Assembly (NCBI GenBank): GCA_024734495.1
Contig: JALMQS010000089.1
Coordinates: forward strand, 6,398,420-6,462,419
DNA length: 64,000 bases
Reading direction: 5' to 3'
Source of the DNA: Forficula auricularia
Taxonomy: Eukaryota; Arthropoda; Insecta; Dermaptera; Forficulidae
A program made the position numbers and the translations under genes. The notes under the pieces are model-generated. The model saw nothing but the letters and a program-made list of their open reading frames with translations, did not search any database and was not told the origin of the DNA. Shown in pieces: positions 9,985 through 19,529 of this stretch. Numbering within the stretch: the stretch's first letter is position 1; every line of letters starts with the position of its first letter.

Positions 9985-10985
9985 TATTTCGACGATAAAA
10001 TTAACAAAGTTAGGATTTTCCGATTTAGACCAAATATGCGCCGTTTTGTTCGATAACTTTTGTACTTTTTGAAGGCATTCTTATAATTCAGGGATTGAAG
10101 AAGTCCTCTTCTCTATTGATGAAAAACTCACAAGCCTCTTTTGAGGCCAGTTTTGTACCATCAAGAAAATTTTGCGAATGCTTGAAAAGGTGATAATCGC
10201 TTGGTGCCAGGTCTGGGCTATACGGTGGGTGCGATATAACCTACCATTCAAGCTCTCGGAGCTTCTGGCGCGTCGTTAACGATGTGTGCGGCCTGGCGTC
10301 TACTTGATGGAACACAACACCCTTCCTATTAGCCAATTCTGGCCGCTTCTCGTCGATCGCCTGCTTCAATCTGATCAGTTGTTGACAGTATTGGTCCGAA
10401 TTGAGTGATTCCCCCAATGGGAGCACCTCATAGTGGGTGATTCCCTTCCAATCCCACCAAATACACAGTAAAACCATCTTGGCCGTTAATCAGGGCTTGA
10501 GCCAAGATCGTTTGGGCCACTATCTTTTTTGCCTGTTGTTCTCGTATGTGACCCATTTTTCATCGCCATCGCCATCTATTCAACACAAAATCGCAGGCAT
10601 CAATTCGGTCCAAAAGTGTCTTTTGTGTCAATCGTGTGGCATCCATACATCGAGTTTCTTCTTGAGACCAGCCTTATGCAAATGGTTCCATATGGTTTTC
10701 TGGCTAATCTTCAGTTCCTGGGCAATGGAATAAGTCATCGCATGCTGGTCCGACTCGACAATTTCCATGATTTTATCGACATTTTCGAGGATTGGCCTAC
10801 CAGAGAGTGTCTCATCTTCGACATCCATATTACCAGAACGGAATCGTTGGAACCACCACTTTGCTGTTTCATTCGAAACTGTATTGGGTCCATAAACAGG
10901 ACAAATTTTTAGCCGCTTTTTCCCCTTGAACGTAGTGGCACTGAAGAATGTATCGAATTTTCACTTTTTTTTAACCTCCATTTTG
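9985..10985 (-). pseudogene. mariner transposase, frameshifted, catalytic Asp lost
   Basis: Minus strand, N to C: a MEVKKKVKIRYILQ..Y start (10982); the second helix-turn-helix region (10828-10628) with SIAQELKISQKTIWNHLHKA and KKLDVWMPH; a damaged middle with DEKWVTYEN; then 10477-10241 with LLCIWWDWKGI, LNSDQYCQQL and KRPELANRKGVVF; then HPPYSPDLAPSDYHLF in another frame. These are the mariner landmarks for a cut-and-paste transposase of the D,D34D type. The family motif HQDNARPH reads HQVDARPH here (codon at about 10301), so the second catalytic aspartate is valine and an aspartate sits one place later. There are several stops and at least two frame changes, and the segment before DEKW is shortened. 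Not functional. Confidence 0.9.
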
Positions 10986-11139
10986 GAACGCGGTAACACA
11001 CAACTGGTTTCACCAAACACAATAATGTCCAAAACTTGTTTTAAAGCGTTATGTCACCTTTAAATCACAAAAAAATGACCAGATCCGACGTATACATCGT
11101 GAGATATGGCTCATTAAAGTCATCTAACGGAAAAAGGCT

Positions 11140-11260
11140 CAGAACTTTTTTTTTTTTTTTTTTTTTTAAGGAATTTGGTGTTGGTACTTGGTGAAACATT
11201 TTTTAAAATCTTAATGTGAAACCTACCTAGTATTTTTATCCAATAATTTCAGAACTTTTT
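11140..11260 (-). mobile_element. small poly(A) retroposon in the mariner end, 11-bp target duplication
   Basis: CAGAACTTTTT occurs at 11140-11150 and again at 11250-11260, where the mariner needs it only once. Between them, read on the minus strand, is an ~82-bp body starting AAATTATTGGATAAAAATAC and ending CACCAAATTCCTT, then a long A-run. The body recurs at 34.03-34.14 kb with an extra inverted arm. The layout fits a short, 5'-truncated retroposed sequence. Confidence 0.75.
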
Positions 11261-11270
11261 ACTTCACCCA

Positions 11271-12272
11271 TTATAACAATTTACACAAATTGATATGAAA
11301 TGATTAAATTAAGTGCAAAGACTACTAAAATGAATAATTTTGGTTTAAATTATTATATTTTACAGTGTGTAAGAACTTGAAGGGACACAATTCTTTATTG
11401 TTACGTTATTCAAATCACCTATCGTGATCTCAGAACAAAAAAAACACGGAAATTACAAAAAATTAGTTAATTAGTTAATTAGAAGTTATTTGAATAGTTT
11501 TTTGTTAATAGAGCAAAAATTTTATTTTTCAATGTTTAATTTTGTGATTTTTTTTTTGAAAAATATCGAAGGTGTCCCATTGAAAGAAAATACAATATTT
11601 TGAGTAAAAAAAAGACAAAAAGTATATTAAAAAACGAAAAAAATGACCCCTACTACAGTTAGAATATCTTTATTCTTGTCAAAGTTATGAATATTTTAAT
11701 AATACTTTGATCTATAGTATTTCCTCAAAAATCGAAATTTGGATTGACTTGATATGAAATTTTAACTATGTATAAAATTATTAAAATTGCCGAAAAAGGA
11801 AATTTTCAATAAAAAAAAAAAAAAAAAACTTTTTGAAAGTGACGGCTCCAATATAATAATCGTCGTTATAAGCAACACAAAGGCCGGTTGTTCATATAAG
11901 AGGTGTTTAATAATGGTTCAAGGGATCTTCAGAGAACGAAAATCGAAAAAAGAATGTTATATTCGAAAAAGAACTCGGATATTGAAATATGGAAAAGTTA
12001 CAAAGCGTGATGAATTGAGTTCGATTCAGACTGTCTGGCCAATAAATTACTCACGATGAATAACTACTTGGGAATAGTTTTGGCTAGAGGATGAGAATCT
12101 AAATGTCTAACCACTCTACCTCATTAAAGAGAGAGTCTGTGCTTTAAAAGCTCTCATATCCTTTGATCTCTAAGTAAGAACAAAATTGGAATATTAATTG
12201 AACCATATAGTCTTTATTTTAATTCAAGTTAATGTTTTCTCACAAATTCGATTATCTTCGTATATATAGGGT
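11271..12272. other. AT-rich spacer, no gene seen
   Basis: Homopolymer A/T runs. The frame at 11787-12059 starts in an A-run and has no recognisable motif. A short stretch at 12060-12120 has tRNA-like words but no acceptor pairing. Confidence 0.5.
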
Positions 12273-12430
12273 GTCCCAAAAGTCAAGGATCAAATGTGAA
12301 CACGAGATAGGTGAGTTCAGGATTGTCCAAAACAAAAAAAAATTTTTTAATAAAACTCTCTTAGTTTTCGAGTTATGGGCATTTTTTTGAAAATCGTGAA
12401 AATCGCTACCCTGCTCTAAATATTTGAATA
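12270..12430. mobile_element. DNA-transposon end, GGGTGTCCCAAAAGT type
   Basis: TATAGGGTGTCCCAAAAGTC at 12266 is a terminal sequence I know from arthropod DNA transposons inserted at TA. The following GAGTTATGGGCATTTTT part fits such non-coding interiors. The other end was not found. Confidence 0.35.
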
Positions 12431-13020
12431 CTGTGGCTACGAATTTTCATATTTTATAATTCTAATTTCTTGTTACGGAATCCCGAATAATACTGCTATC
12501 GATCCCAAAAACAGAAAATAACTAAGAGTGCTATACTTTTTGAGAAAAAAATAATTTTGTCAGATTCATGTGTCAAAAAATTTTAATTAGCTAATTTTGA
12601 GTCTTGATATCTTAAAAAAAGCTGTATCAAACAATAATGGTAAATTATCTAAAAAATAGACGCATTTAATCAAGATTTCAAAATGGTATAAAACCTCCCA
12701 CTTTTTTAAAAAAACAAAAAATAATATTTGCATTTTTATGCGAAAGAAACTAATTTCAAAACACAATTGTGTAATTGGCTAAAGGGTAGAATTTAACATG
12801 AAAACAGATATCACAATTTTAATTTTAATTGTAATTTTAAATATTATTAGATATTGAATATAAAAATAATTAATATTTTGAATATTTATTTTAATTGAAT
12901 AAAAATATTTTAATAAATTAAATTAGTTTTTCAAAGAATTCTACCCTTTAGCCAATGCCTGCAAACCAACTTCAGACTTCGATACTAATTTTTATAATGA
13001 TATAAAGATATATATCAAGG
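12431..13020. repeat. AT-rich stretch with a ~22-bp inverted pair
   Basis: ATTGGCTAAAGGGTAGAATT (12774) is repeated inverted as ATTCTACCCTTTAGCCAAT (12939), enclosing ~140 bp of AT-only DNA: a small foldback or MITE. Confidence 0.5.
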
Positions 13021-13034
13021 GATAGCGCTTACTA

Positions 13035-13310
13035 GCAATGGAAAGATGAATGGCTTCATCTAACTGATAATAAACTGAAAGAAGTAATGCCAAGCACAGG
13101 TACACGACCAAAGTACGACCTCGAGGAAAATTCAAACAATATTAACACGACTACGATTAGGTCATTGCTTCTTCAGCCATGGTCATCTTCTGAGGAATGA
13201 GACACTTCGATGCACCACATGTAATAAAACTATCACTGTTGCTCACATTCTTGTAGAATGTCCAATCTAGAGAGAAAGAGCCCAAAATAATATAAATCGT
13301 AGTATGAAAG
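13035..13310 (+). pseudogene. LINE RNase H / C-terminal zinc-knuckle fragment
   Basis: The plus strand reads QWKDEWLHLTDNKLKEVMPS in one frame and, after a frameshift near 13140, ILTRLRLGHCFFSHGHLLRN followed by CTTCNKTITVAHILVECP. The pattern LTRLRxGH....HGxLL....CxxC......HxxxxC is the usual C-terminal end of the I/R1/jockey-type LINE ORF2, just after the RNase H domain. Everything upstream is missing and no poly(A) tail is visible. It differs from the jockey-like family elsewhere in this window, which lacks this tail, so a second LINE family was present. Confidence 0.75.
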
Positions 13311-13564
13311 AAATTCCTAAACAAATACACAAGATGATAATATCAATAATATAATCAAATTTCTAAAATATAAATTTTCTATATCTTATATGAAAAAATG
13401 CGATAACTAAATCTATTTAACTTAAAACACCTATATAATAATAATAATAATAATATTTTGATCTCCGGTAATGGCTTTGTCCTTTTATAACCCGGAAGAT
13501 TGGATTGAACACTACTGCATAATTCTACCGGCTCATCTTCTTGATTTGTTATTTTCTTTATTTT
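13311..13564. repeat. AT-rich spacer with an (ATA)n microsatellite
   Basis: About eight ATA repeats at 13435-13457. Nothing else recognised. Confidence 0.6.
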
Positions 13565-13895
13565 TTTATTTTTTTTTTTTAATGCAATCGAATGCAAGAA
13601 GGGGTGCACCAGTAAAGATGTAGCCCCTATGGATCTCGAAAGACCCTTGCATTACCGAAGAGAAGGGAAAGTTGATTAAGAGAGAGGGTGTAGACGTAGG
13701 TGTCTATGCACCCTGGTTTTGAAGGTTTGAAAATCATAGGTGCTGGGAAAGATAGAGGCTGGGAGATAGTTCCAGTTCCTTGAAGTCATGGGGATATATG
13801 TATTCGCGAATGAAGTGGTCCGGCACTTTTCCAATTTGACCGCGAAAGAGTGTTGGGAGTCGGCAAAACATGTGCTGCGTGCAAAGCAGACTCGT
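13565..13895 (-). pseudogene. jockey-like LINE 3' end, copy B
   Basis: On the minus strand this encodes SQHSFAVKLEKCRTTSFANT, then YIPMTSRNWNYLPASIFPST and FQTFKTRVHRHL, the C-terminal end of the ORF2 seen at 31.7-31.9 kb. After the stop a ~100-bp 3' UTR runs to a poly(A) tail (T-run at 13565-13580). The UTR matches the copy at 44.73-44.95 kb closely and differs from the 31-kb copy, so there are at least two subfamilies. The 5' end joins directly to gypsy gag sequence at about 13895. Confidence 0.85.
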
Positions 13896-14377
13896 AGACT
13901 CAATCAATTTGCTGAGCCTAATGGCGTCCTCAAAAGACAATTTCGATTCTCGAAGAAGCCTTTCTTGAATTTTTTTATCCAGTACACCCAAAACCAGTCT
14001 ATCTCTAACCATATCCCCCGGTTTATTTCACTTTTGTCTTTAATGCTATATAAAGCATCATAATTTCAATTCCACTTTGTACAATACTATTTAACAAACT
14101 GTTCGAAAATTTCATATATATTTTTGCGCATAATATTCTCAACAATTGGAGCACAATTTTGCATCATCTTTCGTCCTTTTAAATGTGAATACGAGACAGA
14201 AACTCCAAACCTTCGTCTCCAATACAATTGAGGAATATAGCCTATTTTTTTTCTTCCACTCGCATTTTTTTTATCACAGGCTTCTAAAAAATTCCAAACT
14301 TTTGTTTAAATTTCTTCCTAAACGCAAGGGAGAAGGCCTCTTGAACATCTCTCTAATCATTTTTAACATCTGATACC
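13896..14377 (-). pseudogene. gypsy-type gag fragment with primer-binding site
   Basis: Immediately upstream of the LINE tail the minus strand reads GDMVRDRLVLGVLDKKIQER then LLRESKLSFEDAIRLSKLIE (14020-13896). This is the conserved gag segment of Ty3/gypsy elements, before the zinc knuckle. Upstream (14100-14370) another frame gives KKIGYI.QLYWRR-like sequence, also in gag order. At 14366-14377 the minus strand has TGGTATCAGATG, a good primer-binding site (initiator-Met tRNA type), directly downstream of an ACA that would end an LTR. Frameshifts and stops make it non-coding. gag is cut off by the LINE before the nucleocapsid. Confidence 0.75.
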
Positions 14378-14800
14378 ATGTAATATTTGGTGGTTTTAAA
14401 TGAAACACTTTATATTGATTTGAATGACATGTTTATTCATCCATGTCCGATCAGAAGATGTTCGCTTGTCTCTCGACAGTGCTGCTGCACCCCATCATTC
14501 CTGTCCTTGCGTACATATTAATTAATGTCCATAATTTGGACAAAACTCGACCACTCCAAGGTAAACGCAATGCATGACGTCGATTGAGGTACCGCGGATC
14601 ATATCGGGCATCATTTTAATTTAATTGATGCATTTGACGGTAATAATTATAATGGGAATAGATAGAGTGAGCGGAGGTGTTATGGAAAATTATCATTTTC
14701 CTCAACACCTCCAACAAGAATACCATCTCTACTATTAATTAACACGGAAACACTGGCAACGGAGCACGAAGGCCATTATCGAGCCCCAAACACTTTATTG
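14378..14800 (-). mobile_element. LTR of the gypsy-type element
   Basis: Minus strand: ends ATATTACA just before the primer-binding site and contains a polyadenylation signal (GATGAATAAACATG, near 14435). The start is unclear; a TGTTGGAGGTGTTG at about 14715 is one candidate. A ~110-bp block at its upstream side is repeated directly at 15.0 kb. Confidence 0.55.
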
Positions 14801-15120
14801 TTAAATCACGAGGTTTCTACAAATTGTGCCTTGTTTTATTGCACAATTTGTTTCACGATACTGTTAGTACAGTTTTTTGTTTTTCAAAAAACATACCATC
14901 AAATTTGTAACGTCTTTAATTGTTGTTTTATGCATTGCAATCATGTCACGCCATTAAGGCAAGCCCTTTTGGCGCACCAACCACCTCACTTAACACATAT
15001 TACAAGATATCATTTTCCGCAACACCTCCAACAAGAATACCATCTCTACTATTAATTAATACGGAAACACTGGCAACTGAGCACGAAGGCCATTATCGAG
15101 CCCCAAACACTTTATTATTA
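14690..15120. repeat. pair of ~110-bp direct repeats
   Basis: 14698-14806 and 15012-15118 share CAACACCTCCAACAAGAATA ... ACGGAAACACTGGCAAC..AGCACGAAGG ... CGAGCCCCAAACACTTTATT with few differences. The 200-bp segment between holds an inverted GTTTCTACAAATTGTGCCTTG / GCACAATTTGTTTC pair. They may be parts of two LTR copies or a local duplication. Confidence 0.6.
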
Positions 15121-15189
15121 CAATTAGAAAATTTAAATTATTATTTTAAAATAAAAGTGTGTCTCTTATTACCCCTCTATTAGGATATT

Positions 15190-16150
15190 TCCTCTTTATT
15201 GTAACAAAAAAATTCAAACAGATACGTCGCTTAACTTCAAAAAATCAATGCTTTTGATTTAAATGGACAAGGTATATAATAAAACAGCCTTCTCGAAAAT
15301 AGATAGGGCGAGGTCTGAGAAGTCTGAATTCAAACCAGAGGGTTCTAAAATGAACAGCTCAATTGAGTTTCGAGAGAGTGAGGCGACCCAACTTATGTTA
15401 AGCTTGAATTGTTATTGGAATGGTTAAGTAAGTCAAGTTTTTCGCTTAATGTTTGTTCACTTGATAGTTTTCAAAGAAACGGGGCTTTTAAGAATCTGTG
15501 GCTTCTTAATTTAAAATTCTAGCAAGGAATTTAATCCGATATAAATGATAATATAAATTCATTCTCTTAAGAGAGGAAACTATACAAGACAAAAAAAATA
15601 ATTGAATTAAAAAAATATATATATCTGATTTCTATTTATTAAAGTATTTTTCGTTCGAAAAAGAACAACAATTTATATTCTTAATGGATTATCAAGATTA
15701 CAAATACAATATTTTAAAATACGATTAAAAACAAAGAACCAGCTTTAGAAATAATAAATTGTCGCTCAATTGCTTTAGTTTTCTAGTTTAAATTGAAATT
15801 TAAGAAGAAACAATTTCTGAAATTGATAATCCTTTATATAATAAAATAATTTGAATCTAAAGAAGCATATTAAGAATAATTTATTTTTAGCAGACAATAA
15901 ACATAAATACAATTAATTTATTAAAAAATCACTTTTTATAGAGTTTAAATCTTGAAAAATCAACCCTGGAATCAATATATTTACAAAAGAATGAAAAAGA
16001 AAAAGAAAATCCTAGGATAGTTCTCCCATATTATGGACAAATTTCGGAAAAATTAAAACAAAAAAAAATGAAAAAATGAGGGTTCAGAACAGTATTCAAA
16101 ACTCCAATTACTCTAGGAAAAGATTTAGGTCTAAATAAATAAGAGAAATT
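15190..16150. other. AT-rich spacer, no gene seen
   Basis: No frame, terminal repeat or RNA-like structure recognised. Confidence 0.5.
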
Positions 16151-16169
16151 ACCAAATATAGAAAGAAGG

Positions 16170-16500
16170 GGTTCATAGTTTGAAATGCAAAGATTGCGAA
16201 GCGATCTATGTTGGGAAAACAGAGAGAAATCTGAAAAACCTCGATTAAATGAACATATTATGAGATTTTAAAAATAAAAAGAATGAAAACTCTTTTGCGG
16301 AACATTTAAATTCAAACAATCACTCTTTCCTCAGAAGGAACAGGTATTAGATTAATAAAATGAGAAAGAAACCCAAAATTAATTAGCGCAATTGAATCGT
16401 TAGAAATTTTGAAATCATTCAATAGAAATTCAAAACTTTGTTTGAACAACCAAATTGAATTATCAAATAGCAATCTGCTTAAGATGTTTGCTAATAAAAG
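16170..16500 (+). pseudogene. PLE GIY-YIG endonuclease relic
   Basis: Plus strand: EGVHSLKCKDCEAIYVGKTE (from 16164), then after a frameshift RLNEHI, later ENSFAEHLNSNNHSF (about 16285-16325) and SAIESLEILKSFNRN with LNNQIELS (16385-16460). The order GVH..CxxC..YVGKT, R.xEH, AEHL..NxHxF, E..EI matches the PLE endonuclease including its C-terminal helix and the final tail. At least two frame changes and stops make it non-coding. The YVG tyrosine and a downstream Arg/Glu are preserved, unlike the copy near 0.7 kb where Tyr is Cys. Confidence 0.75.
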
Positions 16501-16541
16501 ATAAAGGAAAAAAAAGAAAAACAAACCCTTCCATTGTCAGC

Positions 16542-16570
16542 CTTTCTCCTTGTAAAACAAGGAGAAAGGG
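16542..16570 (+). other. perfect 13-bp stem-loop
   Basis: CCTTTCTCCTTGT, loop AAA, ACAAGGAGAAAGG. It lies between the PLE endonuclease relic and the hammerhead-like core. Role unknown. Confidence 0.75.
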
Positions 16571-16713
16571 TAACATATGGTTATATTTGAATGTGAAACA
16601 AAAGAATGTCTTTATTAGTTCTAAGCTGACCACCAGTGAAGAAGGAACACCAAATTTTCAATATCCATACGATATTGACTGCATGAAAAACAAACATTTA
16701 TAATTAAAAAAGA

Positions 16714-16748
16714 CTGATGATGAAGACCAAGTCTTCGAAACTATAGTC
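16714..16748 (+). ncRNA. hammerhead ribozyme-like core in the PLE terminal repeat
   Basis: The order is CTGATGA (16714-16720), one extra T, stem II GAAGAC/GTCTTC with loop CAA (16722-16736), GAAA (16737-16740), CTATAG (16741-16746), TC. All invariant core bases of a hammerhead (CUGANGA, GAAA, UH) are in place. The self-complementary CTATAG leaves no loop for stem III, so a single copy could not fold alone; two transcripts, or tandem copies, could pair through it. Stem I is poor (GA with TC only) and the base between A9 and stem II is unusual. PLEs are known to carry hammerhead motifs in their terminal repeats, which supports the call. Confidence 0.65.
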
Positions 16749-16982
16749 TCAAACAAATAAATAATATATATATACAGATATATCATCTCGATATATATAT
16801 ATATGTGTATGTTTATTTGCATCAAGCAGAGGACACCTCTTTGTTTCTCTTTCTGTCTAAATCTTGAGATAACATTAGAAAAGTAATTACCTATTCTCAA
16901 ATAAACTTTTCTGACAAAATTTATGATTCTCTTATAAAGTTATTTACTAGAAACTAATTTAAATTGCCCAACTTTTGCCATA

Positions 16983-17272
16983 AATTCTTCTTCTTCGAGT
17001 GCCTTACCCGAAACGGGTGTCGGCGCCTCTCCACATATACCTGTGCTGAGTGTGTAGTTGTTTTACACAGATATAGGGGACCTACTTTTTAACGCCGGTT
17101 CCGAACGGCTAATTTGGAGAGGTTGACTAGGCAATTATACTCTTGGTAGGTTGCCATTACTTTCCAAGAGGAGGCGACTGCAAATATCTATCTGTCGAGA
17201 CTCGGTCTTGAACCAGCGATCTTCGAGTCAGCAACCCGACACTCTACCCACTGACCCACAGTCACCTCATAC
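16983..17272 (-). mobile_element. tRNA-derived SINE, second family
   Basis: Minus strand from 17272: a tRNA-like head with box A GGGTCAGTGGGTAGAG (17257-17242) and box B GGTTCAAGACC (17214-17204), a ~200-bp body containing GAGAGGCGCCGACACCCG, and a (GAA)n tail at 16990. Box spacing (~30 bp) is right for pol III. A tail of GAA repeats rather than poly(A) suggests mobilisation by a LINE with a similar 3' repeat. No clear target duplication. Confidence 0.75.
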
Positions 17273-17344
17273 ATACCAAATATAAATATGTACAATGTAC
17301 ATATTGTATATAATTTATTTGTTTGTCATTTCTATACACTGAAA

Positions 17345-17705
17345 AAACGATATATTTATATAAAGAATTGAGTATCTATTTGAGAAAGAAAGATTGAATT
17401 TTTTCTCAAAATCAACTTGTGATATGAAATCAATTAATTTTACGAACATGAATTTAGGTCATTGATCAAAGATTCCAATAGATATGTTTATATTGCATGT
17501 AGGAGGGTCTTGTCCCCTCGGGAGTCGAACCCAAGCACTAGTACGCTTTCCGGTCGAGACCCCTGAGACCATCACCTCCAAACATGCAATATTTATAACG
17601 AACATGCAATATAAACATATCTATTAAAAAAATCTTTGATAAATGACCTAAATTCATGTTCGTAAGATATATTTATAGTTAAGAAATTATATTTAATATG
17701 AATAG
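17345..17705. mobile_element. family D foldback, copy 1, tRNA-like core
   Basis: TACGAACATGAATTTAGGTC (17441) is repeated inverted as GACCTAAATTCATGTTCGTA (17645-17664), with matching inner parts GATATGTTTATATTGCATG and complement: arms ~65 bp. The centre, read on the minus strand, has GGTTCGACTCC (box B) and CCCGAGGGGACAAG, as in a tRNA-like head. Outer flanks 17360-17440 also match, inverted, the flank of the copy at 63.50-63.82 kb, so the full element is longer than the arms. Confidence 0.65.
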
Positions 17706-17930
17706 ATGGTGAAGTTAATTATGGCGAAATCGATCTCTGTTCAATTAATAAATGATATACGTATTTTAAGTATTCTCATATTTTTGGAGCAACTCTAGAT
17801 ATATTAATAGTTAAGATGCCACTATTTGAACCAAGCACCAATAAGTAAATTATGAAAATATTGTTATTTGAGTAAAATAGGGAAATTAAATAATATGTAA
17901 TTACGACAAGAAATAATATAAACTTGAATA
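17706..17930. other. AT-rich spacer
   Basis: Nothing recognised. Confidence 0.5.
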
Positions 17931-17934
17931 TTTT

Positions 17935-18610
17935 TTACTTTACCATACAGGGTATGGTCAAGTATTGTAATCGTGCATGAAAAAAGTGTTTTTTTCCTTC
18001 TTTTTTTCGAAATATCTCAAAAACGGCTAAAACTATTTTGATTTAAAAAATTGAGCGAAATCATGGCATTTCGGTCTACAAAAAAGCTCTAATAAGTAAA
18101 CATCGAAAAAATTATATTTTTCGAGATGATAATTGTTTTGTCAAAATGTCGGTTAGTTAGTCTGTGCGTTACCAAATTTTGTGGACGAGCTAGCCTAAAA
18201 ACTAGTGTGAATATCGAAAACAAATTTCACACGTAGTTTTGGTCCATTGAGATTAAGAGCTGATTAGATTTTGGCATATCGACCCAAAATTAAAGGGGGT
18301 GGAGGAGTCAAAAAATTAAAATCTAGGTCTTCTGAGCAAACTCAACCAAATTTTGTATATATAATCAGTGAACCCCCAGAAGTCTAAAAATACAAAAAAC
18401 AAACCGCCCAAATGGGGGGGGGGGGGGGTCAAAAAATGAAAATCTTGGCCATTTACCAAACTCAACCAAATTTTGTATACATACAATTAGTGGGACCCAG
18501 AAGAATAAAAATGCAAAAACTAACCCCTACATGATTATAAATAATTATAAGTGCCAGGTTGTATGGTAAAGTCAAGTGGATGGCCACATCAGAACACGTC
18601 AGCTTATTAT
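17935..18610 (+). mobile_element. family B element, copy 1
   Basis: Starts ACTTTACCATACAGGGTATG and ends GTATGGTAAAGTCAAGTGG..CAGAACACGTCAGCTTA. A short inverted end (ACTTTACCATACA) is followed by a long shared non-coding body (AATATCTCAAAAACGG, GAACATCGAAAAAATTATAT, GTGAATATCGAAA, GAGATTAAGAGCTGATTAGA). The right half contains two copies of the CAACCAAATTTTGTATAC module and a 15-G run at 18414-18428. Further copies lie at 20.78, 22.33, 26.89, 55.43 and 63.28 kb. No coding capacity. Confidence 0.75.
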
Positions 18611-19252
18611 TTATAATAAATACGTGATATATATATTTCTGACTAGAAGATGAGTATATTCATTGATTTAGAATCTACTATATTCAATCAAAATGAATTA
18701 TATTAATTAATTAATTATATATTCAATGTAAATATTATGAATATAAGTAGGTAATTAACATTTATTATGCTACCCCCACTATCCTCAGTAAATATTTTAA
18801 CAAATGGCCACCCAAACTTATATAAGAAATTACTATACAATTCAAAAAATCTTATTTTATTGGAATTGCTTAAAAGAAAACTTCATTATCAATTCCACTA
18901 CACGTGTTTTCTTATTCTCCTATGTTGATTTTTTAAGCTCGTTAATTGAAAAATAATTAAGCATTTCACCGTATACTGAATACAAAGTTTTGATTTATTT
19001 TTTGTCAATCAGTCTTCATCAAAAAGTCCTCACCGGAGTGAAAATCTATCCTCCCTTGTCTTCATTTATCTTCTTCTCTCTCTCTTTTATCAGAAGGTCT
19101 TTAAATCAACGCCTCCGAATAGAGAAACAGGATACGAACGAATTCTTTTTTCCATTTAAATATACAATATGCTTTATATTAATTAATCATATTGATCGAT
19201 ATCTACCTATATGTATAAATTATTTTTATTATTTATATCCATCGATTAAATT
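18611..19252. other. AT-rich spacer, no gene seen
   Basis: The frame beginning at 18990 has no recognisable domain and runs into the PLE arm. Confidence 0.5.
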
Positions 19253-19400
19253 AATAAGTTGTTGTAGGGAAATAAGGACAATAGCTTATACAAATATTTT
19301 TTTTTATGCCAACGTTTTGTCAACATTGTATAAATATATTTTTAGATTTAAATAGGAAATATTTTCAATCTCTGCCTATATGTGTTTGCTAAGAATGAAT

Positions 19401-19525
19401 TTTTTTTTTTTTTTTTAGGGCCTCCACATCTCCCTTTATAACCATCAGATCCTCCCACTCAGGATCCGGTTGGGTGGCTCAGGTGTGGCCACAGCAGAAC
19501 GGTGTGAAACCTTAGTATGCTGCGA
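19401..19525 (-). mobile_element. retroposon 3' end with poly(A) tail
   Basis: A run of 18 T at 19401-19418 is the poly(A) tail of a minus-strand insertion whose last ~100 bp (GGTTTCACACCGTTCTGC ... GATGTGGAGGCCCT) are not AT-rich, unlike the surroundings. The style resembles the jockey-like 3' UTRs here, but I cannot show identity. Confidence 0.5.
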
Positions 19526-19529
19526 CCAA

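Larger units (their letters stand above)
9951..11270 (-). mobile_element. mariner transposon, copy 1
   Basis: Left end GCTGAAGTAAAAAGTTCTGA (9951) and right end, on the complement, GGGTGAAGTAAAAAGTTCTG (11270) are inverted repeats, each next to a TA. A decayed transposase lies between, on the minus strand. The right terminal repeat is split by a small poly(A) retroposon with an 11-bp target duplication. A second, shorter copy is at 32.95-33.67 kb. Confidence 0.88.
16160..16865 (+). mobile_element. Penelope-like element, 3' part with terminal repeat
   Basis: From left to right: GIY-YIG endonuclease relic, a perfect 13-bp stem-loop, a ~130-bp 3' region, a hammerhead-like core, and a terminal segment ending GCATCAAGCAGAGGACACCTCTTTG. 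The last part recurs at 3.5 kb. Reverse transcriptase is missing, so this is a 5'-truncated insertion, as is common for PLEs. Confidence 0.75.

Noticed and set aside
10437..10912. Plus-strand frames of 98 and 127 codons
   Set aside because: They are antisense shadows of the minus-strand mariner transposase relic.
11787..12059. 90-codon frame as a nuclear protein
   Set aside because: It begins in an A-run that encodes Lys repeats; the rest lacks any known motif.
18990..19355. 121-codon open frame
   Set aside because: AT-driven composition, no motif, and it crosses into a PLE terminal arm.
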